Shown here: positions 1 through 12,420 of the stretch, piece after piece
How positions within the stretch are numbered: the stretch's first letter is position 1
Layout of the letters: each line of letters opens with the position of its first letter
Origin: Helianthus annuus
Taxonomy: Eukaryota > Streptophyta > Magnoliopsida > Asterales > Asteraceae
Direction: 5' to 3'
NCBI RefSeq assembly: GCF_002127325.2
Contig: NC_035449.2
Coordinates: 141,690,820 to 141,754,819, forward strand
DNA length: 64,000 nt
Position numbers and translations under genes: made by a program
Notes under the pieces: model-generated
The model's database searches: none
Seen by the model: the letters and a program-made list of their open reading frames with translations, nothing else
Told to the model about the DNA's origin: nothing

Positions 1-587
1 CTCTATCCATACTCTATGCGATACATTTTAATCATGTTAGACATGTTATGCTACTGTAAACTCTCATAACTATATGTTCATTAACTTTGCAAGCCTCCCC
101 TAACAATAGTAGCGCTATAGGTTGAGAAACGCCCCTCTCGTTATATTAACGGGTATTGTTAGGTTAATCTATGTTAAAACCACCCATACTCTTTTGGGTA
201 GGCACGCTAATTGCGTTAAACTTTGGTTTGGACACGTAGAGTAACATCGTTTCGAGTATACTGTCAATATGATATTGTATTTCACATTTGAATATTAGCA
301 ACATTTTAAACACGTATTATACTCGCCAACATGCTTTTGTTGATTGTACTTTAATACATATTGCAGGTTGATGTTCAAGAAATAAAGCAATCAAGCTAGG
401 ATGGAACTAGAAACCCATTTTAGCATAGTATTTTATTATGTTTGAATTATGATGTACTTGAAAACAATGTATTCCCATCTGATATTTATGAAATGAATTT
501 AATTCATATTGTCACAATAGTGTTATGTTGTTTTGAGCAATTTGTACGTCTCATCCCGATGTTTCCGCCATCGGTTGGGGTGTGACA
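1..587 (+). repeat. LTR copy 1 (3' part only)
   Basis: This corresponds to the last 600 or so bases of the LTR at 1801-4004 (window base 1 aligns near 3398). It lacks a stretch of about 19 bp present in the other two LTRs near 3718-3737. It ends TGTGACA at 581-587. Confidence 0.85.
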
Positions 588-1800
588 GATTGGTATCAGA
601 GCCATAACTATAGGGAATTAGGTAGAATTGCTATACTTTTCCCTAGTCTATAGTAGGAGTACTCTGATACCAGATTGGTATCAAAGCCATAACTATAGGG
701 AATTAGGTAAATTGCTATACTTTTCCCTAGTTTATAGTAGGAATACTCTGATACCAGATTGGTATCAGAGCCATAACTATAGGGAATTAGGAAAAGTAGG
801 ATGCTTTTACCTAGTCTATAGTTTAGGAGCTTTCTCACTATGTGTTCTTTAAAACTACTTCCTTTCTATCTCATTTGCTTCCCTCTATTTTTCTTTGGTC
901 TCTTAAACATGCATGCCTTTCCTAAGGCTAACACAATACACACTTGGAGGCTTTGAAGACACTCTTATGACACAATCGGAATGATTCATCCAAAATACGG
1001 GTGATTCCCACATTTGGTGATGATTTTCATTCAGCTAAACTTTGAATTTTGCACGAAATCTACCCTCAAGTTAGGAGTGATATCCAAATCTTGAAGGGAA
1101 TTTCCATCTCATATTCTAGTGGACCCTTATCTTTTGATAAGTACTAACCACGTTAGGGTACGATGTTATCAAGTTAGAGGTGAAACTCGCATCTTGTTAA
1201 CTAGTCCCACTCTTCGATTTTCAATCTTGCCAAGGTTTCGATTTTCCCAATCGATTAAGGACGTGTAGTAACTGGAAGGACAAATATCGTTAGTCGCTTC
1301 TCGATGAGAGTATTTGTCTATTAGGCCAAAACACGTTTCCTTAATTCGAAAAGGACTTCGATTTACTTTGGAGTAGTCTTATGTTACGTTCTGTGACAAT
1401 CCAATTTTTATGATAAATCTTTTTTATGCTATCTCAACTTTAATGTGTTTTATATTTGAACGTTACTTTCATTTCAAGCTTGGAGACACGTTACACACTA
1501 TCTTTGCAATCTAAAACAAATAATAATATTCTCTCGCGAACAAACTAAATTTACGATGCTTTCGTTATCTATGTTACACTATGTGAAACTCATTATTATG
1601 CTATGTGAAACTAGTTGAACCTTTTATATGCTATGTGAAACTAATTGAACCTTTTGTATGCTATGTGAAACTATATGCTACGTGACACATTCATGAAAAA
1701 CAATTTCGTTACGATCTAGTCTCTCATCTATTCTTCCTTTGAAACTTTAGAAGTCTTACCCTTAGATTTCGAGGACGAAATCTCCTAAAGTAGAGGAGAC
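588..1800 (+). mobile_element. Non-coding internal region 1
   Basis: About 1.2 kb runs from the primer-binding site to the polypurine tract (AAAGTAGAGGAGAC, 1787-1800). No substantial ORF shows gag, protease, RT or integrase motifs. Around 1578-1690 there is a short array of GCTATGTGAAACT units. The 74-aa frames over 608-852 come from the tandem primer-binding units and are not genes. Confidence 0.8.
591..772 (+). other. Triplicated primer-binding site with hairpin units
   Basis: TGGTATCAGAGCC occurs at 591, again at 676 (one mismatch, TCAAAG) and at 760, giving unit lengths of 85 and 84 bp. Each of the first two units also ends with the reverse complement CTCTGATACCA (for example 662-672). 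Inside, ACTATAGGGAA is mirrored by TTCCCTAGTCTATAG, so each unit could fold as a long imperfect hairpin. The first copy, 3 nt after the LTR, is the normal PBS position. Confidence 0.8.
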
Positions 1801-4004
1801 TGTAACACTCTGTAATTTTTCGCGTTTATCAAATTATTTATTTATTCATTTATTTAATTAAATACATTATTTATTAACTATTTATTCTTTTATTTAAATC
1901 CTTTATTCATTTATTAAAGAAATAATTATCAATATTGTTATTTATTTATTTTATTTAACTAATTAAATTAACTAAATTTACAATTTAAAAGTTTTATTCT
2001 TTTTATAAAAATAATAATCTAGTTAGCCTCGTTAAAGTTTCAAAGTTAGTTAACCTAGTTAGTATAATTTAACCAAGTTAGTCAATTAGTAAAGTTAAAG
2101 GGGTTTGGTTGTAACTTAAACTAAAACTTTAAGATAGTAAGAGACAAAAAAAAAAGTGGTAGACGACGGGTTTGAAAGCCGGGTCTGACAAGTAACCAAG
2201 CAAGCTTCTTACCACTCCAACACTTCCATACTTTGTGATTTGATCTCACTTAAATTATATGTAAAGCCGAAAAAGTCGCTTGTTTGAAAACAATTTCTGC
2301 CGCTCAAACCGTGTACAACAAACTTTCCTTATTCTACTGATTGAGGATGATTGATTTCGGTGATTTGATTATTCCACGTTTCCTTTTTAACAACAATCAT
2401 GTACCTAGCCTCTTTGTAAAACACATACAAAGCAATCAAAGATCGTATCCAAGTTTAAGAGATTTGCAAAGACACTATATAAACCGCACCATTCTTCTCC
2501 ATTCCATCCTCACAATTCCTTTCGATCACCTTACCTCTCGCATAACCTACACCTTGCCGGAGAAACTGAAAGTCGTCGGAGAACCTGCAACTCGCCCGAA
2601 GATCGAAGAACTTACGTCGGAGAAAATCAGTCGCGACCGGAAAGCATCAAGCGTTCACGTCCCGCTTTCGGTATACGTTTCATACGTCTTTTGCTTTTGT
2701 TCGATCTATTACATTAAATGAAATTGTATTAGGCCATATTGCAAAACACCAAGCATAAGTTGATCAAGATTTCAATAGTGGGGTTGGGTTTTGATTTTCT
2801 TAATGTCACATAAAGATGATGGTAAAGAAATTAATGTTTTCCTTTTTCAATGAAAAACATCCATTCTTTTTTCAAAACAATGCTAATTATCATTTTTGTT
2901 ATTTATAAACAACAAACTACATATTTATCACATATAAAACAGAAACATGTTTGGGTGAGTCCACTGTTCGATGAGTTCGTGGAATGAAGAAGGAGATGCA
3001 CAATGTCAATGTCATGTGCTCTTTTAAAATGAAAACATTTTTAAAAATAAACTTTTCATATAGGATGTTTATTTACATAGTCCAATTACTAAATACTTGT
3101 TTATATAAAAACAACTTACATATTTATATACATCCAAACTGTTTATTGATTTATTTAAATCAAATAACATTACAATCCTTTGTCATAAATAATAACGCGT
3201 TCGTTATGTAATTTCTTAATTATCTAGGTTAATCACTTTTGTTCGTCTGGATTTCCCAATCTTTACTCGTACGTTACTTACAAGAAATCGCAACGCAATC
3301 AATGTGAGTATACATGACCCATTTTCGTTTTACACTTTTTGGGTGCAATATGTATTACTTATCAAACTACACCATCACATCAAACATTTTATGCACACTC
3401 TATCCATACTCTATGTGATACATTTTAATCATGTTAGACATGTTATGCTACTGTAAACTCTCATGACTATGTGTTCATTAACTTTGCAAGCCTCCCCTAA
3501 CAATAGTAGCGCTATAGGTTGAGAAACGCCCCTCTCGTTATATTAACGGGTATTGTTAGGTTAATCTATGTTAAAACCACCCATACTCTTTTGGGTAGGC
3601 ACGTTAATTGCGTTAAACTTTGGTTTAGACAGGTAGAGTAACATCGTTTTGAGTATACTGTCAATATGATATTGTATTTCACATTTGGATATGGGCAACA
3701 TTTTAAACACGTATTATGCATTTATGAAAACTTGTATACTCGCCAACATGCTTTTGTTGATTGTACTTTAATACATATAGTAGGTTGATGTTCAAGAAAT
3801 AAAGCAATCAAGCTAGGATGGAACTAGAAACCCATTTTAGCATAGTATTTTATTATGTTTGAATTATAATGTACTTGAAAACAATGTATTCCCATTTGAT
3901 ATTTATGAAATGAATTTAATTCATATTGTCACAATAGTGTTATGTTGTTTTGAGCAATTTGTACGTCTCATCCTGATGTTTCCGCCATCGGTTGGGGTGT
4001 GACA
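1801..4004 (+). repeat. LTR copy 2 (complete, 2204 bp)
   Basis: TGTAACACTC at 1801 to TGTGACA ending at 4004. It is shared by both internals, serving as the 3' LTR of one and the 5' LTR of the other. Open frames inside it, such as 2341-2721, recur in LTR copy 3 but have no recognisable domain and are treated as chance frames. Confidence 0.87.
2476..2483 (+). promoter_or_regulatory. LTR TATA box (TATATAAA)
   Basis: TATATAAA lies 675 bp into the LTR and is followed by a C/T-rich stretch (CACCATTCTTCTCCATTCC) that fits a transcription start about 25-35 bp downstream. The same box is conserved at 5892-5899 in LTR copy 3. Confidence 0.55.
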
Positions 4005-5218
4005 GATTGGTATCAGAGCCATAACTATAGGGAATTAGGTAGAATTGCTATACTTTTCCCTAGTCTATAGTAGGAGTACTATGATACCAGATTGGTATCA
4101 GAGCCATAACTATAGGGAATTAGGTAAATTGCTATACTTTTCCCTAGTTTATAGTACGAATACTCTGATACCAGATTGGTATCAGAGCCATAACTATAGG
4201 GAATTAGGAAAAGTAGGATGCTTTTACCTAGTCTGTAGTTTAGGAGCTTTCTCACTATGTGTTCTTTAAAACTACTTCCTTTCTATCTCATTTGCTTCCC
4301 TCTATTTTTCTTTGGTCTCTTAAACATGCATGCCTTTCCTAAGGCTAACACAATACACACTTGGAGGCTTTGAAGACACTCTTATGACACAATCGGAATG
4401 ATTCATCCAAAATACGGGTGATTCCCACATTTGGTGATGATTTTCATTCAGCTAAACTTTGAATTTTGCACGAAATCTACCCTCAAGTTAGGAGTGATAT
4501 CCAAATCTTGAAGGGAATTTCCATCTCATATTCTAGTGGACCCTTATCTTTTGATAAGTACTAACCACGTTAGGGTACGATGTTATCAAGTTAGAGGTGA
4601 AACTCGCATCTTGTTAACTAGTCCCACTCTTCGATTTTCAATCTTGCCAAGGTTTCGATTTTCCCAATCGATTAAGGACGTGTAGTAACTGGAAAGACAA
4701 ATATCGTTAGTCGCTTCTCGATGAGAGTATTTGTCTATTAGGCCAAAACACGTTTCCTTAATTCGAAAAGGACTTCGATTTACTTTGGAGTAGTCTTATG
4801 TTACGTTCTGTGACAATCCAATTTTTATGATAAATCTTTTTTATGCTATCTCAACTTTAATGTGTTTTATATTTGAACGTTACTTTCATTTCAAGCTTGG
4901 AGACACGTTACACACTATCTTTGCAATCTAAAACAAATAATAATATTCTCTCGCGAACAAACTAAATTTACGATGCTTTCGTTATCTATGTTACACTATG
5001 TGAAACTCATTATTATGCTATGTGAAACTAGTTGAACCTTTTATATGCTATGTGAAACTAATTGAACCTTTTGTATGCTATGTGAAACTATATGCTACGT
5101 GACACATTCATGAAAAACAATTTCGTTACGATCTAGTCTCTCATCTATTCTTTCCTTTGAAACTTTAGAAGTCTTACCCTTAGATTTCGAGGACGAAATC
5201 TCCTAAAGTAGGGGAGAC
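4005..5218 (+). mobile_element. Non-coding internal region 2
   Basis: Near-identical to internal region 1, including the three primer-binding units at 4008, 4093 and 4177, the GCTATGTGAAACT mini-array near 5000-5100 and a polypurine tract (AAAGTAGGGGAGAC) ending at 5218. It has no coding content. Confidence 0.8.
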
Positions 5219-7420
5219 TGTAACGCTCCGTAATTTTTCGCGTTTATCAAATCATTTATTTATTCATTTATTTAATTAAATACATTATTTATTAACTATT
5301 TATTATTTTATTTAAATCCTTTATTCATTTATTAAAGAAATAATTATCAATATTGTTATTTATTTATTTTATTTAACTAATTAAATTAACTAAATTTACA
5401 ATTTAAAAGTTTTATTCTTTTTATAAAAATAATAATCTAGTTAGCCTCGTTAAAGTTTCAAAGTTAGTTAACCTAGTTAGTATAATTTAACCAAGTTAGT
5501 CAATTAATAAAGTTAAAGGGGTTTGGTTGTAACTTAAACTAAAACTTTAAGATAGTAAGAGACAAAAAAAAGTGGTAGACGACGGGTTTTGAAGCCGGGA
5601 CTGACAAGTAACCAAGCAAGCTTCTTACCACTCCAACACTTCCATACTTTGTGATTTGATCTCACTTAAATTATATGTAAAGCCGAAAAAGTCGCTTGTT
5701 TGAAAACAATTTCTGCCGCTCAAACCGTGTACAGCAAACTTTCCTTATTCTACTGATTGAGGATGATTGATTTTGGTGATTTGATTATTCCGCGTTTCCT
5801 TTTTAACAACAATCATGTACCTAGCCTCTTTGTAAAACACATACAAAGCAATCAAAGATCGTATCCAAGTTTAGGAGATTTGCAAAGACACTATATAAAC
5901 CGCACCATTCTTCTCCATTCCATCCTCACAATTCCTTTCGATCACCTTACCTCTCGCATAACCTACACCTTGCCGGAGAAACTGAAAGTCGTCGGAGAAC
6001 CTGCAACTCGCCCGAAGATCGAAGAACTTACGTCGGAGAAAATCAGTCGCGACCGGAAAGCATCAAGCGTTCACGTCCCGCTTTCGGTATACGTTTCATA
6101 CGTCTTTTGCTTTTGTTCGATCTATTACATTAAACGAAATTGTATTAGGCCATATTGCAAAACACCAAGCATAAGTTGATCAAGATTTCAACAGTGGGGT
6201 TGGGTTTTGATTTTGTTAATGTCACATAAAGATGATGGTAAAGAAATTAACGTATTCCTTTTTCAATGAAAAACATCCATTCTTTTTTCAAAACAATGCT
6301 AATTATCATTTTTGTTATTTATAAACAACAAACTACATATTTATCACATATAAAACAGAAACATGTTTGGGTGAGTCCACTGTTCGACGAGTTCGTGGAA
6401 TGAAGACGGAGATGCACAATGTCAATGTCATGTGCTCTTTTAAAATGAAAACATTTTTAAAAATAAACTTTTCATATAGGATGTTTTTTTACATAGTCCA
6501 ATTACTAAATACTTGTTTATATAAAAACAACTTACATATTTATATACATCCAAACTGTTTATTTATTTATTTAAATCAAATAACATTACAATCCTTTGTC
6601 ATAAATAATAACGCGATCATTATGTAATTTCTTAATTATCTAGGTTAATCACTTTTGTTCGTCTGGGTTTCCCAATCTTTACTCGTACGTTACTTACAAG
6701 AAATCGCAACGCAATCAATGTGAGTATACATGACCCATTTTCGTTTTACACTTTTTGGGTGCAATATGTATTACTTATCAAACTACACCATCACATCAAA
6801 CATTTTATGCACACTCTATCCATACTCTATGTGATACATTTTAATCATGTTTGACATGTTATGCTACTGTAAACTCTCATGACTATGTGTTCATTAACTT
6901 TGCAAGCCTCCCCTAACAATAGTAGCGCTATAGGTTGAGAAACGCCCCTCTCGTTATATTAACGGGTATTGTTAGGTTAATCTATGTTAAAACCACCCAT
7001 ACTCTTTTGGGTAGGCACGTTAATTGCGTTAAACTTTGGTTTGGACACGTAGAGTAACATCGTTTCGAGTATACTGTCAATATGATATTGTATTTCACAT
7101 TTGGATATGAGCAACATTTTAAACGCGTATTATGAATGTATGAAAACTTGTATACTCTCCAACATGCTTTTGTTGATTGTACTTTAATACATATTGCAGG
7201 TTGATGTTCAAGAAATAAAGCAATCAAGCTAGGAGGGAACTAGAAACCCATTTTAGCATAGTATTTTATTATGTTTGAATTATGATGTACTTGAAAACAA
7301 TGTATTCCCATTTGATATTTATGAAATGAATTTAATTCATATTGTCACAATAGTGTTATGTTGTTTTGAGCAATTTGTACGTCTCATCCCGATGTTTCCG
7401 CCATCGGTTGGGGTGTGACA
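5219..7420 (+). repeat. LTR copy 3 (complete, 2202 bp)
   Basis: TGTAACGCTCC at 5219 to TGTGACA ending at 7420. TATA box at 5892-5899. It closes the array; the flank beyond begins GGGAAGATGA. Confidence 0.87.
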
Positions 7421-8031
7421 GGGAAGATGATTTAGCGGGAGGGTTATAGGACTGAAACATGTTTTAGCAGGGGGAGATGATTTTGATGGGGGATTATAGG
7501 GCTGAAATGTGTTAATAAAACACGTGTTCATACCCTGAGGTTAACACGTGCCGACAATGGAGAACCTCATCAAAAACTGGTGGAAAAAATAAACAAAACG
7601 GGAATCGAACTTGGACATTAACATTCCCTTACGAAATGACGAACCAGTATGCCAGAAGACCACATATGAAAGATCAGTGAAGATGCCCTTTTTATAACAA
7701 AGCCAGAAGAGAGAGGGAAAAAAAACCAACCAAACCAGTCCTGACACGAAGGGCTGGTTACTGTTCAAATGCTACAAAAATTAATATAAAGGATAATTAG
7801 TGTACTTAGATTATTACTAATAGGTTTTTGTCATATGAATATAAAATTTTTCTTTTATTAAATAATATAAAAATTAAAATGTGTGTATTCATTTCATCAT
7901 AATAAAGAAAGTAGAGGACTTTGATTATTAATGCTTCATTCTTTTATTAAAGAAAGTAGAGAGAAAACAACTTGTGAATTAATAATTAACTACTTTTATT
8001 CAATATGTTTGTTTGAATTTGTTATTGTTTA
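7421..8031. other. Intergenic spacer with a 50-bp imperfect duplication
   Basis: No gene is seen. GATGATTT...GTTATAGGACTGAAA (from 7426) is repeated imperfectly from 7476 with a 50-bp period. The rest is A/T-rich. Frames at 7541-7768 (minus) show no domain. Confidence 0.5.
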
Positions 8032-8369
8032 TCTATACTATCTATAATAAGAGATTATGAGCTGATGTAAATCTGCTTACTTGTCAACTTCTAAGCTATG
8101 CCACATGGAGTTACTGATGTCATAATTCCGTTTACAATATTTATATCTACATAAATCTATTTCAAATATATAATCTGATTTTATTATTATAAAAAAAGGT
8201 TTTCTTTAGGAGGGAACTTTGAAATTGCATGGGGAGGGGAAATTGCCATTAATGCACTACAAGAAGTAATCATATCTTTCTCTCTCTTCTTCTTCACACT
8301 TTTTATTCAAACTTTCTTCTCATTATGTAACTTCACGGATTCCATTTCACCATTTTCTTCTCATTTCAA

Positions 8370-11300
8370 ATGTCCGCATCTTCTGTGCAAACTCTGTCAT
8401 CCGGCAAGAAATCCGACGGTGAACCACCATCTTTGTCACTCAGTTTCATTGATGATATGAATCCGTCTAAAGATATGTGGAATCTCAAGTGTCGAATCAT
8501 CCTGAAATAGGTCCAGTCCTTTCGGATGGATCTGATCTTGCTCGATGAGAAGGTATTAGTGTTTGTCAATCATCTTTGATGTTTTTTACTCTTTTTATCA
8601 TTTGCGTTTTGACTTTTGTGTAATTTAGGGTTAGACAAAAAGAAACAAAGAAGAAAATCTTTTTGTTTGTTTTTTTATGCGAAATAGATGATTATTGTAA
8701 ATTGACTGTTTGTTTGTTTGTTTGTTTAAAGAAAGAAAGATGGCTTTTTGTTTATTTTTTGGATCCTTTATAATTTAGGGTTAGATATAAAGAACCAAAG
8801 ATGAATATTTGTTTGGTTTGTTTATGGTCCTTCGTAGATGATTATTGTTTACTGTTTTGTTTGTTTGTTTGTTTTAGGGTTATATGGTTATTTATTTTCT
8901 GTTTTGTGTAATTTAGGGTTGGTTTTTGGTCATTTATAGATACTTACTGTTTGTTTCCCTGTTATTGGATTAGGCACAATGAAATAAACATGAATATTAG
9001 TTACTTATTGATCCTTCATATGTTGAGACTTTAGCCACATGTACCTTTTATATTTTTTTGAGATATGTTTGTTTGTTTGTTTCTAAAGTATGTGCTTTCA
9101 CTTATTTGTCAGGGCCGTAAGAATCAGGCAGGGATTAAGGCTCCATTAATACCTCTGTTTATCTCACAGCTTCATGAGGATGAAGTTGTTATTCTCTCCA
9201 GATTTGGTGTTGGAGAAAACACTGATGCTTACAAAGTTATTAACCATGGTTACAAGATTAACTTTTACCGATGTACGGTTGTTACACGTGCGAATGGTTG
9301 GCAAGGTGTTGATTACGGATTTAATTTCATCGCACATTCACACATTCTTAATGGAGATGGAAAGGATCTGCTCACGTGCGGTATGACTGTTTCTGATAAT
9401 CTGATATATGTTTTGCCTCCCTTTTCAATGTCACTAATTTCTGTTGCTATGTTTACCATTTTAGATGTTGCTGGAATTGTTGTCTCGTGTGGAGATATGG
9501 AAATCTTTCCTAATGAAAGAAAAAAGATGAATTTGGATCTTCAAGATGTCCAGTAAATTCTAATTTTCCATTTATATAAATTTGTTTGTGTGTTATGATT
9601 GTATTTAATACAATTCCAAAGATTAGTTTATTTTATATAAAAGTTCATTAAATGGTTGTTCTTATTTAATACAATACCAATGATTAGATTATTTTATATG
9701 TAAGATTCTTTATTGCATTTAATGGTATATTCATAGTAAATCATTTTCATTATTTAATGTAAATGATTAGTAAATCATATACTATATTCACAGTAAATGA
9801 GTGTATGAACTTTCATTGTTGTTCTTTTAATGCTATTCTTTGAGTTAAAACATCTACTATATGCTGTTTTTATAAGTTGGCTATTTGGTTGCGTTATAAT
9901 AACTTTTAACCAGTGTTATAATGATCCATGGCAGTATCTTTGTGTTGCTTCCCCATCTAACAACCTAACAACCTTTAACCACTGTTACATATAACTACTG
10001 CTAGCTAAGGTCTGATACTATTACAACAGACAAAGTAAACAACTGTTTCTTCATTCCACTGCTTCATTCCAAGCAGGGCTTTGGTCTTTAGCAGCACTTG
10101 ACTTAGGGCAGTAGATTAAATAGCAGCATTTTGTCTTCAGTTGTTGTTGTACACAAGCAGTACTTAATGGATAGCAGTTGTAGTATACAAACAGTGGATG
10201 AGGGCCATCAGATGTTATAACCACTTTAAAGGGGAAAGTCTAATGCAAACAGCTGCTTAAGAGATATACACTGATGTGTACCAGTTTTGGCTCTTATTAT
10301 CTGTTTCTCACAAGAACGCAAATGATTGTATTTAACTTTTAGTGTTGTTCTTTTATCTTTTTCTTTTAGGGGAGAGGTAGTCCGTTGTACTTTGTGGAAT
10401 GTGTATGCACAAGAATTTAATGATTTTTTGTCTCAAAACTCTCCGAATGAGACTGTGATGGCTGTCATTTAGCATGCGAGGATTAGGAAGTGGCAGGGTA
10501 ATTTATATTTGACTGATTTATTTCGTTTAGTTTTCCCAATCTCCGTTTTGTTACATTTTTTAAGAATATTTTTTTATTTCTTTAGTGATTTGTAATGAAT
10601 TGTTGGATATGTATATTGTTTCTTGCAGGTCAATATACTGTTCAGAGTGATAAGTTTGGAAGTCGTCTATTTCTCAACCAAGAAATTGATGAGATTAATG
10701 AACTTCGCAAGAGGTACTATCCGTGATTTATATTTCATATTTTTCATGTTTTTATTAACATAAGTGTGAGTATTAACGCTAATTGTGTTTTTATTTTTAT
10801 AGTCTTTTAGTGAAACAATTTGAAGCTGGTGCTTCTTCTTCTCAAACCATTCTTTCATCTCAGAGTGTATTTCCAGTCCGTCAAGAATTTCTAATTGAGA
10901 CTCCTAAGAGTCATGTTGATGAAATTATTGAGATTGATAGTGTACGAATAATTCTATATACATTCATAGGCATTTTAATTTTGTTAATGTTTTCTATGTT
11001 TTATCAATTGAGCATGTTAATAAAGCTTTATCTGTGATATTGTAGGGAATGTCATGTGTGGTAGTTGCAACGATCAAAATTGTTCAACAAAACTATGGAT
11101 GGTTTTATCCGGCGTGTCGAGACTGTAACAAGAAGGTGTTGACCAAAATTGAGTACTTACAATATGCTAAAACCATTTCTGATGAGGTCATGAATCTGTC
11201 ACTTGCTTCATTGGTTTGTCCGAAATGCGATAAAGAATGCACATCGATAACCATAAAGTAAGTTAACGTCTGATCTTTTTATGTCCAGAACTGCTATGGT

Positions 11301-12094
11301 TTTTGCTGTAATTTACTTGGCATTTATTCCAGGTTCAAAGTACATCTGAGAGTGCAAGATGAAACTGGCAGCGTTTCTTTTGTGATGTTTGATAAAGATG
11401 TAATGAAGCTTATTGGTTCAACTGCGAATGATATAAGGGAACGCCAAGTGAAGCTCGATGATACTGAAACTTTTCCCCATGAAATATCATGGTTGGTTGA
11501 AAAGAAGTTGGCGTTTAAAATTGAAGTTTCTGATTACAACCTTAACCATGACTACCACGTCTACACTATCCAAAAAGTATGTGATGATCCGGACATAATT
11601 GCCGAATTGGTTGGTGGTAATGGAAATGCTCTTGAGGTTGCTGATAAGGTAAGAGTTTTTGTATATCCTATATTGATTTATTTTTTTCTTCCCAATTTTT
11701 GTAGTTTAAATATCTTAATTAAATTCCATTTTGGTAATATTTTGATATTAGGTGTTTAGTCAAGAAGGTTCAGAAATTAAAGCTGTTCAATTATCTGAAT
11801 CCTCACAGATGGCCGGTGCTGATATTTCAAAGGTGAATAAGAATTCTACAGTTTTGTTTTTTGGTTTAGTATAGATTATATTACATTATTTGATACCTTA
11901 GTAGTTGTTTTGTGATTTAATTGAAGGATGTTGTATCTGTTATGTCCGACTCTTCCGTTGTCGAAGCCGAGAAGGATTCAGCCACCAGTCCTAATGGTAA
12001 ACGTTCGTTGCAGGATGTGGAAGGTCAAAATGTTGGGGAACTCTCTTCTAACAACAAAAGGAGCCGGAGGAAGCCATCTAGGCTTAACACTTAG
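8370..12094 (+). pseudogene. RPA70-like single-stranded DNA-binding protein gene (Helitron RPA), two nonsense codons
   Basis: Ten exons can be read: 8370-8552, 9113-9380, 9465-9552, 10370-10497, 10629-10713, 10803-10941, 11046-11257, 11333-11648, 11752-11832, 11927-12094. All introns are GT-AG and all phases match, giving about 555 codons. The order is typical of Helitron-type RPA1 proteins: OB-folds of the DBD-A/B kind (exons 1-5), then a DBD-C-like OB-fold with a zinc ribbon (CRDC and CPKC in exon 7; HLRVQDETGSVSF in exon 8), then a basic tail (KRSRRK) that could be a nuclear signal. Two in-frame TAG codons break it. One at 8508-8510 sits where the family usually has Trp. One at 10470-10472 sits where it usually has Gln. 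Both fit single transitions. Intron 1 is rich in GTTT repeats. In Helitrons this protein probably protects single-stranded transposition intermediates (inference). It is not a host RPA gene, given its Helitron boundaries and lesions. Confidence 0.8.
10010..10310 (+). repeat. Single copy of the 258-bp Helitron repeat inside RPA intron 3
   Basis: Sequence from CTGATACTATTACAACAGAC through GCAGTACTTAATGG to CAAACAGCTGCTTAAG matches the tandem units at 12421-14035. It also has the longer variant containing TAACCACTTTAAAGG seen only in the later tandem units. Confidence 0.75.
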
Positions 12095-12420
12095 CTTCTT
12101 TCACGTCGTTATATTTTGATGGTAAACATGCTATGTTTTTTGGTATGTACTTAAGTACGTGGTTGTTTGAAGTTTGGTTGTCGTTGGTAAGTGTTAAACT
12201 ACTCAAACAGTTGTTTTCTATGTTTTAGATATTGGTAACTTATGAACTTGGAACATGTGGTAAACCATTATGTGGTTTAGTTTTTTGTATTATGCTGGGA
12301 AATATAATCTTTGGTTATAATGTGTGCTTTTGATTTGTGAACATAGTATATGGGATGTCTAAATTAGTTTGACATAGTCTAAATTCTACTTTTTTAATAT
12401 AGAGTTTGAATGTATTTTCA
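12095..12420. other. Spacer downstream of the RPA-like gene
   Basis: A/T-rich sequence between the RPA stop codon and the tandem array; it may hold the 3' UTR. Nothing else is recognised. Confidence 0.4.

Larger units (their letters stand above)
1..7420 (+). mobile_element. Tandem array of a non-autonomous LTR retrotransposon
   Basis: The order is partial LTR (1-587), internal (588-1800), full LTR (1801-4004), internal (4005-5218), full LTR (5219-7420). The repeat period is about 3418 bp and copies differ by only scattered bases and small indels. LTRs start TGTAAC and end TGTGACA. A primer-binding site matching initiator-Met tRNA (TGGTATCAGAGCC) follows each LTR by 3 nt, and a purine-rich tract precedes the next LTR. 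The 1.2 kb internal regions contain no gag or pol reading frame, so this is a TRIM/LARD-like passenger needing an autonomous partner. The text before the polypurine tract (GAGGACGAAATCTCC) resembles the 3' end of chromovirus pol regions, which suggests a Ty3/gypsy origin (inference). The left LTR start and its TSD lie outside the window. Confidence 0.88.

Noticed and set aside
2341..2721. 126- and 140-aa frames in the first array's LTRs (also 5757-6179)
   Set aside because: They sit in LTR sequence over the TATA box, differ in length by one point change, and show no domain.
8370..12094. Host RPA70 gene
   Set aside because: It lies within Helitron ends, has two stops and has the Helitron-type RPA layout.
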